Part shown: positions 8,581 to 17,290 of the stretch, piece after piece
Layout of the letters: every line of letters begins with the position of its first letter
How positions within the stretch are numbered: position 1 is the first letter of the stretch
Origin: Rhizobium sp. Root708
GTDB lineage: Bacteria; Pseudomonadota; Alphaproteobacteria; Rhizobiales; Rhizobiaceae
Reading direction: 5' to 3'
Assembly: GCF_001429725.1 (NCBI RefSeq)
Contig: NZ_LMHV01000012.1
Coordinates: forward strand, 875 to 64,874
DNA length: 64,000 bases
The notes under the pieces: model-generated
What the model was told of the DNA's origin: nothing
What the model saw: only the letters and a program-made list of their open reading frames with translations
Database searches by the model: none
Program-made: the position numbers and the translations under genes

Positions 8581-9441
8581 ATGGCGCCGATTGCCTGGGC
8601 CGAAGCGTTCACCAGCCGCCGCAGGAGATTGAGCCGGCGAACCAACCTTATGGCAGGTGCAGCGATCGTTGCGTGCCTTGTGCTGGTCGCCGTCGTCTCG
8701 TTACTGTGGACGCCGCTGCCGCCTGCCAAGATGCAGATCATTCACAAGCTCCAGCCGCCACTGTCGTTCGGATTGCTTGGCACCGATCAGTTCGGTCGCG
8801 ATGTTCTTTCGATGCTGATGGTCGGTTGCTGGAATTCCCTGTCGATTGCCGTTCTGGCGGTTGGTATCGGCGGCACGATCGGCTCGATCGCCGGCATTTC
8901 TGCGGCGGCTTTTCGTGGCCCGTTCGAGAGCATCCTGATGCGGATATGCGACGTCATTTTCGCGCTGCCGCCGATCCTGTCGGCGATGATACTCGGTGCC
9001 TTTCTTGGGCCGGGACGCCTTACCGCCATCGCCGCCATCGCCACCTTCCTGATTCCGGTCTTCGCGCGCGTCACGCTGGCAAGTGCGTTGCAGGCCTGGA
9101 GCCAGGACTACGTGCTTGCAGCCCGCGCCATCGGCAATACCCGCCTGGCGATTTCCGTTCGCCATGTGCTGCCGAACATTGCCGGTCAGATCATCGTCCA
9201 GGCAACCATCCAGCTGGGGCTCGCGGTCCTGACCGAGGCCGGGCTCAGTTTCCTTGGCCTGGGCCTTGCTCCCCCGGCACCGACCTGGGGACGCATGCTC
9301 GCCGATGCGCAGACCTATCTCGCCCTGGCGCCCTGGCTGGCAATCCTGCCGGGCCTGGCGATTGCCTTGACCGTCCTCGGCTTCAACCTGCTCGGCGACG
9401 GCTTGCGGGATCTGCTCGATCCGAGGGAAGCAAGCCGATGA
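8581..9441 (+). CDS. Peptide ABC transporter permease, DppC/OppC type
   Basis: A 286-residue membrane protein pairing with the upstream permease. The DppC hallmarks HKLQPPLSFGLLGTDQFGRDVLS in the periplasmic start and the EAA loop (AARAIGNTRLAISVRHVLPN) are present, with about six membrane segments and a C-terminal LLGDGLRDLLDPR. The ATG at 8581 lies one base after the stop of the first permease and is taken as the start because it removes a non-conserved extension read from a frame overlapping that gene. The amidase gene follows after 28 bp. Confidence 0.93.
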   Translation: MAPIAWAEAFTSRRRRLSRRTNLMAGAAIVACLVLVAVVSLLWTPLPPAKMQIIHKLQPPLSFGLLGTDQFGRDVLSMLMVGCWNSLSIAVLAVGIGGTIGSIAGISAAAFRGPFESILMRICDVIFALPPILSAMILGAFLGPGRLTAIAAIATFLIPVFARVTLASALQAWSQDYVLAARAIGNTRLAISVRHVLPNIAGQIIVQATIQLGLAVLTEAGLSFLGLGLAPPAPTWGRMLADAQTYLALAPWLAILPGLAIALTVLGFNLLGDGLRDLLDPREASR

Positions 9442-9469
9442 CACCGGGCGACCACAGAAGGGGAGCGGG

Positions 9470-10861
9470 ATGAGCGAGACGGATCTGACGATCAACGAAC
9501 TGCGACGCCGTTTCGCCGAGAAGAGCCTGTCTCCCCTCGAATACTGGCTTGCGCTGGAAAAGCATATCGACCGCTGGGAACCCACCATCTGTGCGCTCTA
9601 TGCTTTCGATCGCGACGCCGCACGCCGTCAGGCAGAGGCTTCGACTGATCGCTGGTGGCGCGGTGCGACGCTCGGCGTGCTCGACGGCATACCGGTGACC
9701 TTGAAGGAGCTTATCGCGACGAAAGGGCAGCCCATCCCGCTTGGGACGAAGGCGACCGAATTGAAGGCGGCGATGGAGGATGCCCCGGTTGCAGCCCGTC
9801 TTCGCGAGGACGGCGCCATCATCTTCGCCAAGACCACATGCCCTGACTACGGCATGCTGTCTTCAGGCCTGTCGAGCTTTCATCATCTCAGCCGCAATCC
9901 GTGGGACATCACCCAGAATCCCGGCGGATCGAGTGCGGGCGCGTCGGCAGCAGCTGCCGCTGGTTACGGTCCGCTCCACATAGGGACCGATATTGGCGGC
10001 TCCGTTCGTCTTCCCGCAGGATGGACCGGAATTTTCGGCTTTAAGCCGAGCCACGGGCGCGTACCGGTGGACCCCTACTATGTCGGCCGCTGCGCCGGGC
10101 CGATGACGCGCACGGTCGAGGATGCGGCGCTGGCGATGGCCACGCTTTCGCGCCCGGACTGGCGCGACGGCACCAGCCTGCCGCCGAACGATCTAAATTG
10201 GAGAGCGTTGCCTGATGATGTCGAAGGCCTGACGATCGGCCTCATGCTGGACGCCGGTTGCGGCCTGCCGGTCGACGATGAAATTCTGGTCGCCGTCGAA
10301 AAGGCCGCGCGCCGCTTCGAAGAGGCGGGGGCGAAGATCGTTCCTGTTGGGCCGGTTCTCAGCCGGTCGATGCTCGATGGATTAGATAAGTTCTGGCGGG
10401 CTCGCTTCTGGGGCGACATCGAAACCCTCGACGAGAGCCGCAGGAAAAGTATCCTTCCCTACATCTATAGCTGGGCTGTTGGAGCAGCCGGGATCAGCGG
10501 CGTCGAGGCGGTCAGGGGCTTCAACCAGACGATCGAGATGCGCAAATCGTGCGGACGGTTGTTTTCGGAAGTGGATGCCGTGCTCTCGCCGACCAATCCG
10601 ATCGTCTCCTATCCGGCCGACTGGGCTTCGCCGACGAACGATCCGGCCAAGCCTTTCGAGCATATCTGCTTCACGGTGCCCTGGAACATGTCCGAGCAGC
10701 CAGCCGCTTCCATCAATTGCGGCTTTTCGAAATCGGGCATGCCGATCGGGCTGCAGATTATCGGGCCGCGTTTCGACGACCTGCGCGTTCTCGGCCTGTC
10801 GAAGGCCTTCGAAGAGTGGACGGGTGGCGTTGCCTCCTGGCCGCAGCCGCCGATCAGATGA
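9470..10861 (+). CDS. Amidase signature (AS) family hydrolase
   Basis: A 463-residue amidase with the complete Ser-cisSer-Lys triad: K79 in GIPVTLKE, S154 in PGGSSAG and nucleophile S178 in GTDIGGSVRLPAG. The 24-residue gap between the two serines matches the family. It hydrolyses a carboxylic amide to acid and ammonia; the substrate class cannot be told from these motifs. No signal peptide, so cytosolic. A ribosome site (GGGGAGCGGG) sits just before ATG 9470. As last gene of the transporter operon it probably acts on the imported compound. Its stop overlaps by 8 bp the convergent NlpC/P60 gene. Confidence 0.92.
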   Translation: MSETDLTINELRRRFAEKSLSPLEYWLALEKHIDRWEPTICALYAFDRDAARRQAEASTDRWWRGATLGVLDGIPVTLKELIATKGQPIPLGTKATELKAAMEDAPVAARLREDGAIIFAKTTCPDYGMLSSGLSSFHHLSRNPWDITQNPGGSSAGASAAAAAGYGPLHIGTDIGGSVRLPAGWTGIFGFKPSHGRVPVDPYYVGRCAGPMTRTVEDAALAMATLSRPDWRDGTSLPPNDLNWRALPDDVEGLTIGLMLDAGCGLPVDDEILVAVEKAARRFEEAGAKIVPVGPVLSRSMLDGLDKFWRARFWGDIETLDESRRKSILPYIYSWAVGAAGISGVEAVRGFNQTIEMRKSCGRLFSEVDAVLSPTNPIVSYPADWASPTNDPAKPFEHICFTVPWNMSEQPAASINCGFSKSGMPIGLQIIGPRFDDLRVLGLSKAFEEWTGGVASWPQPPIR

Positions 10862-11711
10862 TCGGACGGCGGTATCCGGTCGGCTGTTCGTAGAGCCAGC
10901 CGATGCGTTTGATGGCCGCTTCGAAGTTTTCGCGGGCAACGGTCATGGTGTGGCCATTGGCGTGGATGATGGTCTCTGAATCTTCCATGGCGGCGACATG
11001 CCCTTTCCAGAAGACGAGATCGCCGCGTCGCAGCTCGGCCCGGTCGATTGGTTCGCCGAGCGCTGCTGCCTGCATGTCGGTGTCGCGCGGTGCCGCGCGT
11101 CCCGTCATCAGCATCGACAGCTGAACGAGGCCCGAACAGTCGATGCCGAGGCCGGAGCGCCCGCCCCAGAGATAGGGCGTTTCGAGGAAACGGGTGGCGA
11201 TATCGACGTAGTCGTCCCCGTGCCCGGTGCCGACAGGTGCGACATGCTTTGCAAAGATCGCCGTGCCGTCTTCAAGCATTGCGTAATGATTGCCGCGTGC
11301 TTCCGCCTCGCCGACGATGCGGACACGGCTACCCATCGATAGAATCGAGCTGTAAGGCTTTCGCAGTTCGGGCTCGCGGTAAAGAAAAGTCCGCTGCACG
11401 GTTACGATGTGCGTGGCGGCGTCTCCCTGTTCGGAAAGCGCGCCTTCGGGCACATAGCCGACATAGCCATCCGACGATGCCTTGATCCAGCACCAGCCGT
11501 CGGCGCGGTCGAAGACGGTCACGTCCTCGCCCATCAGCAGCTCCGTGTCGATGCCGATAGCGTCGTCGGGGCGCGGCCGCAATCCGACCACAGGGACCGC
11601 GATGCGTGCCGGCGTTCCGTCCACGAAACGCGGGGCGTCCACCTGGCCGCGAAGACCGCTCTCCGCGAGATCGGGGCGATAGGCATGCAGGCGGCGATCA
11701 AGAATAGTCAT
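10854..11711 (-). CDS. Cytosolic NlpC/P60 cysteine peptidase with SH3-like domains (YkfC-like)
   Basis: A 285-residue protein with two bacterial SH3-like segments (about 40-95 and 100-158) and a C-terminal NlpC/P60 domain: nucleophile C192 in GLGIDCSGLVQ, H238 in FWKGHVAAM and H250 in IIHANGH. There is no signal peptide, as in Bacillus YkfC, the cytosolic enzyme that cuts gamma-D-Glu-L-diamino acid bonds in recycled murein peptides; that role is inferred from layout. ATG 11711 is chosen because AGAGGA lies 6 bases upstream. A MarR-type regulator gene lies 10 bp upstream in the same direction and an M17 aminopeptidase gene beyond it. Confidence 0.88.
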   Translation of the reverse strand: MTILDRRLHAYRPDLAESGLRGQVDAPRFVDGTPARIAVPVVGLRPRPDDAIGIDTELLMGEDVTVFDRADGWCWIKASSDGYVGYVPEGALSEQGDAATHIVTVQRTFLYREPELRKPYSSILSMGSRVRIVGEAEARGNHYAMLEDGTAIFAKHVAPVGTGHGDDYVDIATRFLETPYLWGGRSGLGIDCSGLVQLSMLMTGRAAPRDTDMQAAALGEPIDRAELRRGDLVFWKGHVAAMEDSETIIHANGHTMTVARENFEAAIKRIGWLYEQPTGYRRPII

Positions 11712-11721
11712 GTCATTCCTC

Positions 11722-12072
11722 TTACGGCGAAAGGCGCCGACCCTGTTCACGCACCCGGTCGCCGAGCTTCTCGAGATAGAGCGCGCCGCCGACCGTTCGT
11801 TTGATCACGACATTCCGGCGATCCCGCTCGTCGCGGATGCGGTCCACCAGCCCGAGTTCCCCCATCGTATCAAGCGCTCTGGTGATGACGGGTTTGGTAA
11901 CGTTGAGCTCAGCCGCCAGGCCGCGCACGGTGTGCGGCGGCGGCACCAGATAGATATGCAGCAGGATTGCCATCTGGCGCAATGTCAAATCGCGCTCATC
12001 CATCCGCACCTGATTGAGTGATACGCCGTACCAAAGTCCGAGTGCCTGGGAAGCTGTGAGTTCGATCGGCAC
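11722..12072 (-). CDS. MarR-type winged-helix transcriptional regulator
   Basis: A 116-residue DNA-binding protein. The winged helix is visible at about residues 30-95 (LRQMAILLHIYLVPPPHTVRGLAAELNVTKPVITRALDTM followed by the wing LVDRIRDERDRRNVVIKRT). The start is GTG at 12072, preceded by the strong ribosome site GGGGGGATC. It is shorter than typical MarR proteins (about 140-150), lacking a long C-terminal dimer helix. It is encoded 10 bp ahead of the NlpC/P60 gene and is likely co-transcribed with it, so it may autoregulate this pair. Confidence 0.8.
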   Translation of the reverse strand: MPIELTASQALGLWYGVSLNQVRMDERDLTLRQMAILLHIYLVPPPHTVRGLAAELNVTKPVITRALDTMGELGLVDRIRDERDRRNVVIKRTVGGALYLEKLGDRVREQGRRLSP

Positions 12073-12186
12073 GATCCCCCCGAAAAACGTTACGCATGCG
12101 TTCCATTTTCGGAGAGAGGGGGCGCAAGTGCAATGGGAGCGGCGTCATCGCCGCTCCGCAAGGTGAATAAAATTTTAACGAACCGC

Positions 12187-13575
12187 TTATCGCACGCTCT
12201 GGCGAATGTGGTGGTAGAGCGCCCGGATCGCCTGCGCTTCGCCGCCGCCGGGCGAGTGCGGCCGCTCGGAAGGGGCCCATCCGTAGATGTCGAAGTGCGC
12301 CCAGCTCTTGGTGTTGCTGACGAAGCGCTTCAGGAACAGGGCGGCTGTGATCGCGCCCGCCATGCCGCCAGCCGGTGCGTTCGTTATATCAGCGAACTTG
12401 CTGCGGATATCCTTCTCGTAGCCCGCATAGAGCGGCAGCCGCCAGAGCGGATCGTCCGTTTCGAAGCTTGCTTCCATCAGGTCCTGGGCGAGATCGGCAT
12501 CGTCGGTGAAGAAGGGCGGCAGGTCCGGCCCGAGAGCCACGCGCGCTGCTCCGGTCAAGGTTGCCATGTCGATCAGGAGATCGGGCGATTCTTCGTCGGC
12601 GTAGGACAGTGCATCGGCGAGGATCAACCGGCCCTCGGCATCGGTGTTGTCGATCTGCACCGTGAGACCCTTGCGGCTGCGGTAGATGTCGCCGGGGCGG
12701 AAGGCGTTCGACGAGATCGAGTTCTCGACAACAGGAACGATCACCCGCAGATCGACCTTCAGCTTTGCGTCCATGATCATCAGCGCGAGGCCCATGACGT
12801 TCGCCGCGCCGCCCATGTCCTTCTTCATCAGCGCCATGGAGGCGGCAGGCTTGATATCGAGGCCGCCCGTGTCGAAGCAGACGCCCTTGCCGACGAGGGT
12901 GATCTTGCGATGTCCCTTCTTGCCCCAGCGAAGTTCGAGCAGTCGCGGCGCATCGGCGCTGGCGCGGCCGACCGTGTGGACGAGCGGGAAATTCTGCCGC
13001 AGGTCGTCGCCGCTGACCACGTTGATCTCGGCCTTGTAGTGCGCGGCGAGACCACGGAAAGCGGCTTCGAGTTCGTTCGGGCCCATGTCGTTGGTTGGGA
13101 TGTTGATCAGGTCGCGCGCGAGGAACACGCCGGCAAGCTGCCGGTTGATATCCGCGCCATCGGCGTCGCGCGGGATCATCAGCGTGGCGGCAGGAGATTT
13201 CTCGGATTTATAGCGATCGAACCGATAGCTGCCGAGGCCGAAACCGAGAGACAGGCGGTTTGCTGTCAGGGGAGCGGTTTCGATGTGCCAGTCTCCGGCG
13301 GGTAGCGCGCGCGCCAGCGTGCCGGTGATGTAAGGTTGCTCCGACGGATTGGTGCCAAGACCGAAGAGCGCGCCGCCGAGGTGACCTTCGGCCGTGGGGA
13401 TCAGCAGCAGCGAGCCGCTATCCGCCTTGTAGCCGGCCTTCTTTGCCCAATCGAGCGCAATCGGATCGATCGTTGCCGTCTCGATATGGGCAGGCGTGAC
13501 CGCGAAGATCGGCAAGGTCGAGCCACCTTTGGTGTTGAAAGGGGTCGGTCTTTCGATGAACTGATAGGGGGCCAT
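12187..13575 (-). CDS. Leucyl aminopeptidase family protein (M17)
   Basis: A 462-residue cytosolic M17 metallopeptidase that removes N-terminal residues from peptides using two metal ions. Ligand positions match PepA: K230 and D235 in VGKGVCFDTGG, D253 in MKKDMGG, D312 and E314 in the signature NTDAEGRL (310-317); the catalytic K242 and R316 are present. The N-terminal domain (1-150) is less conserved, as usual. The reading frame runs on the minus strand ahead of the MarR/NlpC pair with 114 bp between, so joint expression is possible but not shown. A long frame on the opposite strand is an antisense shadow. Confidence 0.93.
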   Translation of the reverse strand: MAPYQFIERPTPFNTKGGSTLPIFAVTPAHIETATIDPIALDWAKKAGYKADSGSLLLIPTAEGHLGGALFGLGTNPSEQPYITGTLARALPAGDWHIETAPLTANRLSLGFGLGSYRFDRYKSEKSPAATLMIPRDADGADINRQLAGVFLARDLINIPTNDMGPNELEAAFRGLAAHYKAEINVVSGDDLRQNFPLVHTVGRASADAPRLLELRWGKKGHRKITLVGKGVCFDTGGLDIKPAASMALMKKDMGGAANVMGLALMIMDAKLKVDLRVIVPVVENSISSNAFRPGDIYRSRKGLTVQIDNTDAEGRLILADALSYADEESPDLLIDMATLTGAARVALGPDLPPFFTDDADLAQDLMEASFETDDPLWRLPLYAGYEKDIRSKFADITNAPAGGMAGAITAALFLKRFVSNTKSWAHFDIYGWAPSERPHSPGGGEAQAIRALYHHIRQSVR

Positions 13576-13717
13576 GATTATCCTTCGGGGCGTCCGGGAA
13601 TCGCTTTTTAACGGTCTGTTAGGGTTAACAGATTATTGCTGGAGTGAAGATTGCGTCAAAGCCTTTCCCTGTTTCGCTTTGAGGTCCGGCGCCGATATCC
13701 GATTTCAGGAAAACGCG

Positions 13718-14542
13718 ATGCCTGCCTTGGCCTACACCCATTTCAAATACCGCATTTTCCAGGGCACTGCCGCGGTGCTCGTCGTACTCGCCCTGAGCGG
13801 CTGCAACACCACCAAGGATCGGATGACGACCGGTTCGGTGCCGCAGCTTAGCAAACCCGTCGAGACGATGAACGACCAGGAGGTTCGCTCCGCGACGGAT
13901 CGGATCGGCCAGGCCTACGAGAAAAACCCGCGTGATCCGGTCAACGGCGTCAATTATGCCAATCTCTTGCGTATGCAGGGCAGGGATGCCCAGGCGCTGG
14001 CGGTCATGCAGCAGGTTGCCATCGCCAATCCCGCGGACCGCAATGTTCTGGCGGCTTACGGCAAGGCCCAGGCGGCCGCCGGCCAGCTGCAGCAGGCGCT
14101 CGACACGATCGGCCGGGCGCAGACCCCTGACCGCCCGGATTGGAGGCTGATATCTGCCGAAGGCGCCATCCTCGACCAGCTCGGCCGTTCGGCCGAAGCG
14201 CGTCAGCGTTATCGCGATGCACTGAATATCCAGCCGAACGAACCGTCCATTCTCTCCAATCTCGGCATGTCCTACGTCCTGACAGGCGACCTGCGCACGG
14301 CCGAAACCTATCTCCGCCAGGCTGCGGCGCAGCCATCGGCAGACAGTCGTGTTCGCCAGAATCTGGCGCTTGCCGTCGGTTTGCAGGGACGCTTCCCGGA
14401 AGCAGAGCAGATCGCACGGCGCGAACTCACGCAGCAGCAGGCCGAGGCGAACGTCGCCTACCTCAGGGGCATGCTTTCGCAGCGGAATTCCTGGCAGAAG
14501 CTCGCGTCGAAGGATGCCGGCGAAAGCACCGGCACCAACTGA
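13718..14542 (+). CDS. tadD: TadD-like TPR lipoprotein of the Tad pilus system
   Basis: A 274-residue outer-membrane-type lipoprotein: the signal ends in the lipobox LALSGC, followed by about five tetratricopeptide repeats (for example ANLLRMQGRDAQALAVMQQV and SNLGMSYVLTGDLRTAETYLRQA). TadD is the pilotin-like TPR protein of Tad secretion systems, helping secretin assembly. ATG 13718 is chosen because AGGA lies 7 bases upstream and the product then begins with a normal signal sequence. It is convergent with a LysE-type gene, beyond which the other tad genes run on the minus strand, so it is transcribed separately from them. Confidence 0.85.
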   Translation: MPALAYTHFKYRIFQGTAAVLVVLALSGCNTTKDRMTTGSVPQLSKPVETMNDQEVRSATDRIGQAYEKNPRDPVNGVNYANLLRMQGRDAQALAVMQQVAIANPADRNVLAAYGKAQAAAGQLQQALDTIGRAQTPDRPDWRLISAEGAILDQLGRSAEARQRYRDALNIQPNEPSILSNLGMSYVLTGDLRTAETYLRQAAAQPSADSRVRQNLALAVGLQGRFPEAEQIARRELTQQQAEANVAYLRGMLSQRNSWQKLASKDAGESTGTN

Positions 14543-14546
14543 CGCG

Positions 14547-15179
14547 TCAACGGCCGCTCACGCCTGAAACGACGAGTTCCAATCCCAGCCCTGCCATGAC
14601 CGCACCCGCCGTGCGGTCGATCCACGCCTTGGTGGCGAGGTAGACCTGTCGTGGGTGGTGTGCGGAGAAGGCCAGCGCCACGATCGAATACCATCCGGCC
14701 TCGACGGCGAACACGCCGACGGGAAGCGCCAGCATCAGTCCAAGAGGCACGGTCTTCGGAAGCAGGGCGGCAAAAATGCCGGCGTAGACCACGACGGTCT
14801 TCGGGTTGCTGATCTGCGTCAGCAGCGCGGTCATCAAGCTTCGGCCGGGAGCAGGTTTCAGGGTCGCCGTTTCACCGATGTCGAGCGGCTTGCTCGCGCC
14901 GCGCCAGATATTCAGTGCGATCCACGCAAGATAGGTTCCGCCGGCGATCTTGAGCCCGATATAGAGCCATTCGAACTGCGAGAGCAGCGCCGTCAGGCCC
15001 GCCAGGGCAAGAATACTGAAGAGAGCGCCACCGATCCCCATCCCCAAGGCGGCGGCAAGGCCGTCCACGCGCGAGCGGGACACGGCGATCCGCGATACCA
15101 TGACGAAGCTCGGACCAGGGCTCATCGCGCCGATCGACAACGCGGCAATGATGCTCAGAAAAATGCTTGCGGAAGACAT
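14547..15179 (-). CDS. LysE-family amino-acid exporter
   Basis: A 210-residue inner-membrane protein with about six hydrophobic segments and the LysE/RhtB features: the start ending IGAMSPGPSFVMVSRIAVSRSR and the loop TQISNPKTVVVYAGIFAALLP. Such proteins export amino acids or small related compounds with the proton motive force. It lies between tadD and tadC and is not part of the pilus machinery; it ends 4 bp from the tadD stop. The substrate is unknown. Confidence 0.9.
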   Translation of the reverse strand: MSSASIFLSIIAALSIGAMSPGPSFVMVSRIAVSRSRVDGLAAALGMGIGGALFSILALAGLTALLSQFEWLYIGLKIAGGTYLAWIALNIWRGASKPLDIGETATLKPAPGRSLMTALLTQISNPKTVVVYAGIFAALLPKTVPLGLMLALPVGVFAVEAGWYSIVALAFSAHHPRQVYLATKAWIDRTAGAVMAGLGLELVVSGVSGR

Positions 15180-15281
15180 CGGCAGCTCCGGGACAGTGCG
15201 ACGAGACAGCGTCAGTGCGTCTCACACTTCACGCCCCTTGTCGATGTCTGTCCGCGCGGGCCACCCGTGTGCGTCGTTCGA

Positions 15282-16265
15282 CTAGAACTTGTCCGAGACC
15301 TGGATACCGGCCGGTCCGAGAATAACCGCGACGAGAACAGGCAGGAAGAACAGGATCATCGGCACCGTAAGCTTCGGCGGCAGGGCAGCGGCCTTCTTCT
15401 CGGCCTCGTTCATCCGTTCGTCGCGGCCTTCCTGCGCCAGCACGCGCAGAGCCTGCGAGACCGGCGTACCGTAACGGTCGGCCTGGATCAGCGCCTGCAC
15501 AACCGATTGCACGATCGGGATCTGCGTGCGGATGGCGAGGTTTTCGAGCGCCTGGCGGCGGTCCGGCAGGAACGACAGCTCGGCGGTGGTCAGCACCATT
15601 TCCTCGGCGAGCGGCGGGGATGCCTCGCCGAGTTCTTCCGAGACGCGCCGCATGGAGGCCTCGATCGAGATACCGGATTCGACGCAGATCAGCATGAGAT
15701 CAAGCGCATCGGGCCATGCGCGCTTGATCGAGTGCTGTCGCTTTTTCATCTTGTTGGAGATGAAGATATTCGGGGCATAGAAGCCGAGATAGGCGAAGCA
15801 GAGCGTCGCGAGGAAGCGGACGGGTGTCGGCTTGTCGGCGAGATGATCGAGACCGAAGACCCAGAAGACCGCAACCCCGAAAAACAGGAAAGGCAGCAGG
15901 AAGCGCGCGACCAGGAAGGTGTTCAGCGCATTCTCCGAGCGATACCCGGCTGCGCGGAGCTTGTTCATGGTGTTTTCGTCGACCAGGGCTTCACGCAGGT
16001 TGAAGCGTTCGACGATCTGGCGAACCGATCGGTTGTTCTGGGTACGTAGCGATGCCTTGCCGCCTGCCTCGGCGTTCATGCGGGCGCGTTCGCGGGCGCG
16101 GATCTGTTCGCGCTCGGTCGAGACCTCCTTCATGCGCTTGGCGAGGTCGCCACGCTCGAAGAAGGGAATGGCAAGCGTGTAGAGGCTTGCGAACACTGCG
16201 ACCGCGACAAGCACGGCGATCAGCATGGAGGGATTGGTCAAACTGCTGGCGAGATCCGATGACAT
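15282..16265 (-). CDS. tadC: TadC-like inner-membrane platform protein of the Tad pilus
   Basis: A 327-residue type II secretion F-domain protein. There is an N-terminal membrane segment (LIAVLVAVAVFASLYTL), a basic cytosolic stretch, a further pair of segments around residue 120-165, the F domain (DALDLMLICVESGISIEASMRRVSEELG) and a C-terminal segment (TVPMILFFLPVLVAVILGPAG). Together with TadB it forms the inner-membrane base that the CpaF ATPase drives. It starts 13 bp after the tadB stop, in the same direction, so it is the last gene of the minus-strand pilus operon. Confidence 0.92.
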   Translation of the reverse strand: MSSDLASSLTNPSMLIAVLVAVAVFASLYTLAIPFFERGDLAKRMKEVSTEREQIRARERARMNAEAGGKASLRTQNNRSVRQIVERFNLREALVDENTMNKLRAAGYRSENALNTFLVARFLLPFLFFGVAVFWVFGLDHLADKPTPVRFLATLCFAYLGFYAPNIFISNKMKKRQHSIKRAWPDALDLMLICVESGISIEASMRRVSEELGEASPPLAEEMVLTTAELSFLPDRRQALENLAIRTQIPIVQSVVQALIQADRYGTPVSQALRVLAQEGRDERMNEAEKKAAALPPKLTVPMILFFLPVLVAVILGPAGIQVSDKF

Positions 16266-16278
16266 CGCACTTCCTCGG

Positions 16279-17286
16279 CTAGATATCGAAATTGACCATG
16301 TTGCGCATGACGAAGATGCCGATCGACATCCACACGCCCGAAAGGCCCATGATCAGGTGTCCACGTGGATCCGTGAAAAGGATCATCATGTATGCTGGCG
16401 ACGTCATGTAAACGAGCAGCGCCACGATGAACGGCAGTGCGCCGATGATCACCGCAGAGGCCTTCGCCTCCATCGACAGTGCCTTGACTTTCGCCTTCAT
16501 CTTCTTGCGTTCACGCAGAACCTTCGCAAGGTTTCCGATCGCTTCGGAAAGGTTGCCGCCCGCCTGCGACTGGATGGCGATGACGATGGCGAAGAAGCTG
16601 ACTTCCTGAAGCGGCATGTGATTGGCCATGCGGCCGCAGGCATCGGGCACGCTGAGCCCGACCTGCTGCGATTCCACGACACGCCGAAATTCGCCTCGCA
16701 CAGGCTCCTTGCCTTCGCCGGCAACCAGGCGGATGGCGTCGTTGAGCGGGAGGCCCGACTTGATGGAGCGCACGATGACGTCGAGCGCGTTTGGAAACTC
16801 GTCGAGAAACTTGTTCTGGCGACGCTTGACGAGGAAGCCGAGTATCCAGCGCGGCAGGCCGAGGCCGGCAACCACAGGAATGCCGAGCACGACCATGACG
16901 GGGGCGTCGGCGAGAAAGGCGACGAACATCAGGACGAGGCCGAAGATCGCGCTGAACATGTAGAAACGGCCGGGCGTGAGCGTAAGGCCGGCCTGGGTTA
17001 GCCTGGATTTCAGTGTCAGTTTCTTCTTGGCGTTTTCCTGCTGGCGCTTCTCGAGCTCCTTCAGGTTGTCCTGAACCGACTTGCGCCGCTTCGACAATTC
17101 CTGCACGCGGTCGCGGGCCGCCTTGATGTTGGCGCGGTCGGCGTCTGCGGACGCTACGCGGCTGACCCGGTTGGCAGCCTTCTTTTCGGTCTCCATTCTC
17201 GAAAACAGGAAGGCATAGCAGACACCCCCCGCCGAAACGGCGGCAAGCAGGATGATCGCAAGCACTGTCGGATCGAGACCGAACAT
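16279..17286 (-). CDS. tadB: TadB-like inner-membrane platform protein of the Tad pilus
   Basis: A 335-residue membrane protein with an F domain near the C-terminal third (FPNALDVIVRSIKSGLPLNDAIR) and hydrophobic segments at residues about 5-25, 110-150 and 260-330. Residues 40-100 are a highly charged, probably coiled-coil region (DRVQELSKRRKSVQDNLKEL). ATG 17286 is chosen because it starts directly at the first membrane segment (MFGLDPTVLAIILLAAVSAGG) and lies 4 bp after the cpaF stop; an upstream frame overlaps cpaF. It pairs with TadC. Confidence 0.93.
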   Translation of the reverse strand: MFGLDPTVLAIILLAAVSAGGVCYAFLFSRMETEKKAANRVSRVASADADRANIKAARDRVQELSKRRKSVQDNLKELEKRQQENAKKKLTLKSRLTQAGLTLTPGRFYMFSAIFGLVLMFVAFLADAPVMVVLGIPVVAGLGLPRWILGFLVKRRQNKFLDEFPNALDVIVRSIKSGLPLNDAIRLVAGEGKEPVRGEFRRVVESQQVGLSVPDACGRMANHMPLQEVSFFAIVIAIQSQAGGNLSEAIGNLAKVLRERKKMKAKVKALSMEAKASAVIIGALPFIVALLVYMTSPAYMMILFTDPRGHLIMGLSGVWMSIGIFVMRNMVNFDI

Positions 17287-17290
17287 TTCA

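Noticed and set aside
12133..13305. Long plus-strand open frame of about 390 codons opposite the M17 peptidase gene
   Set aside because: Antisense shadow: arginine/aspartate/histidine-rich composition without domain signs, while the minus-strand frame has complete M17 motifs.
14655..16049. Plus-strand frame of about 464 codons opposite the lysE and tadC genes
   Set aside because: Antisense of two well-supported genes; low-complexity charged product with no recognisable fold.
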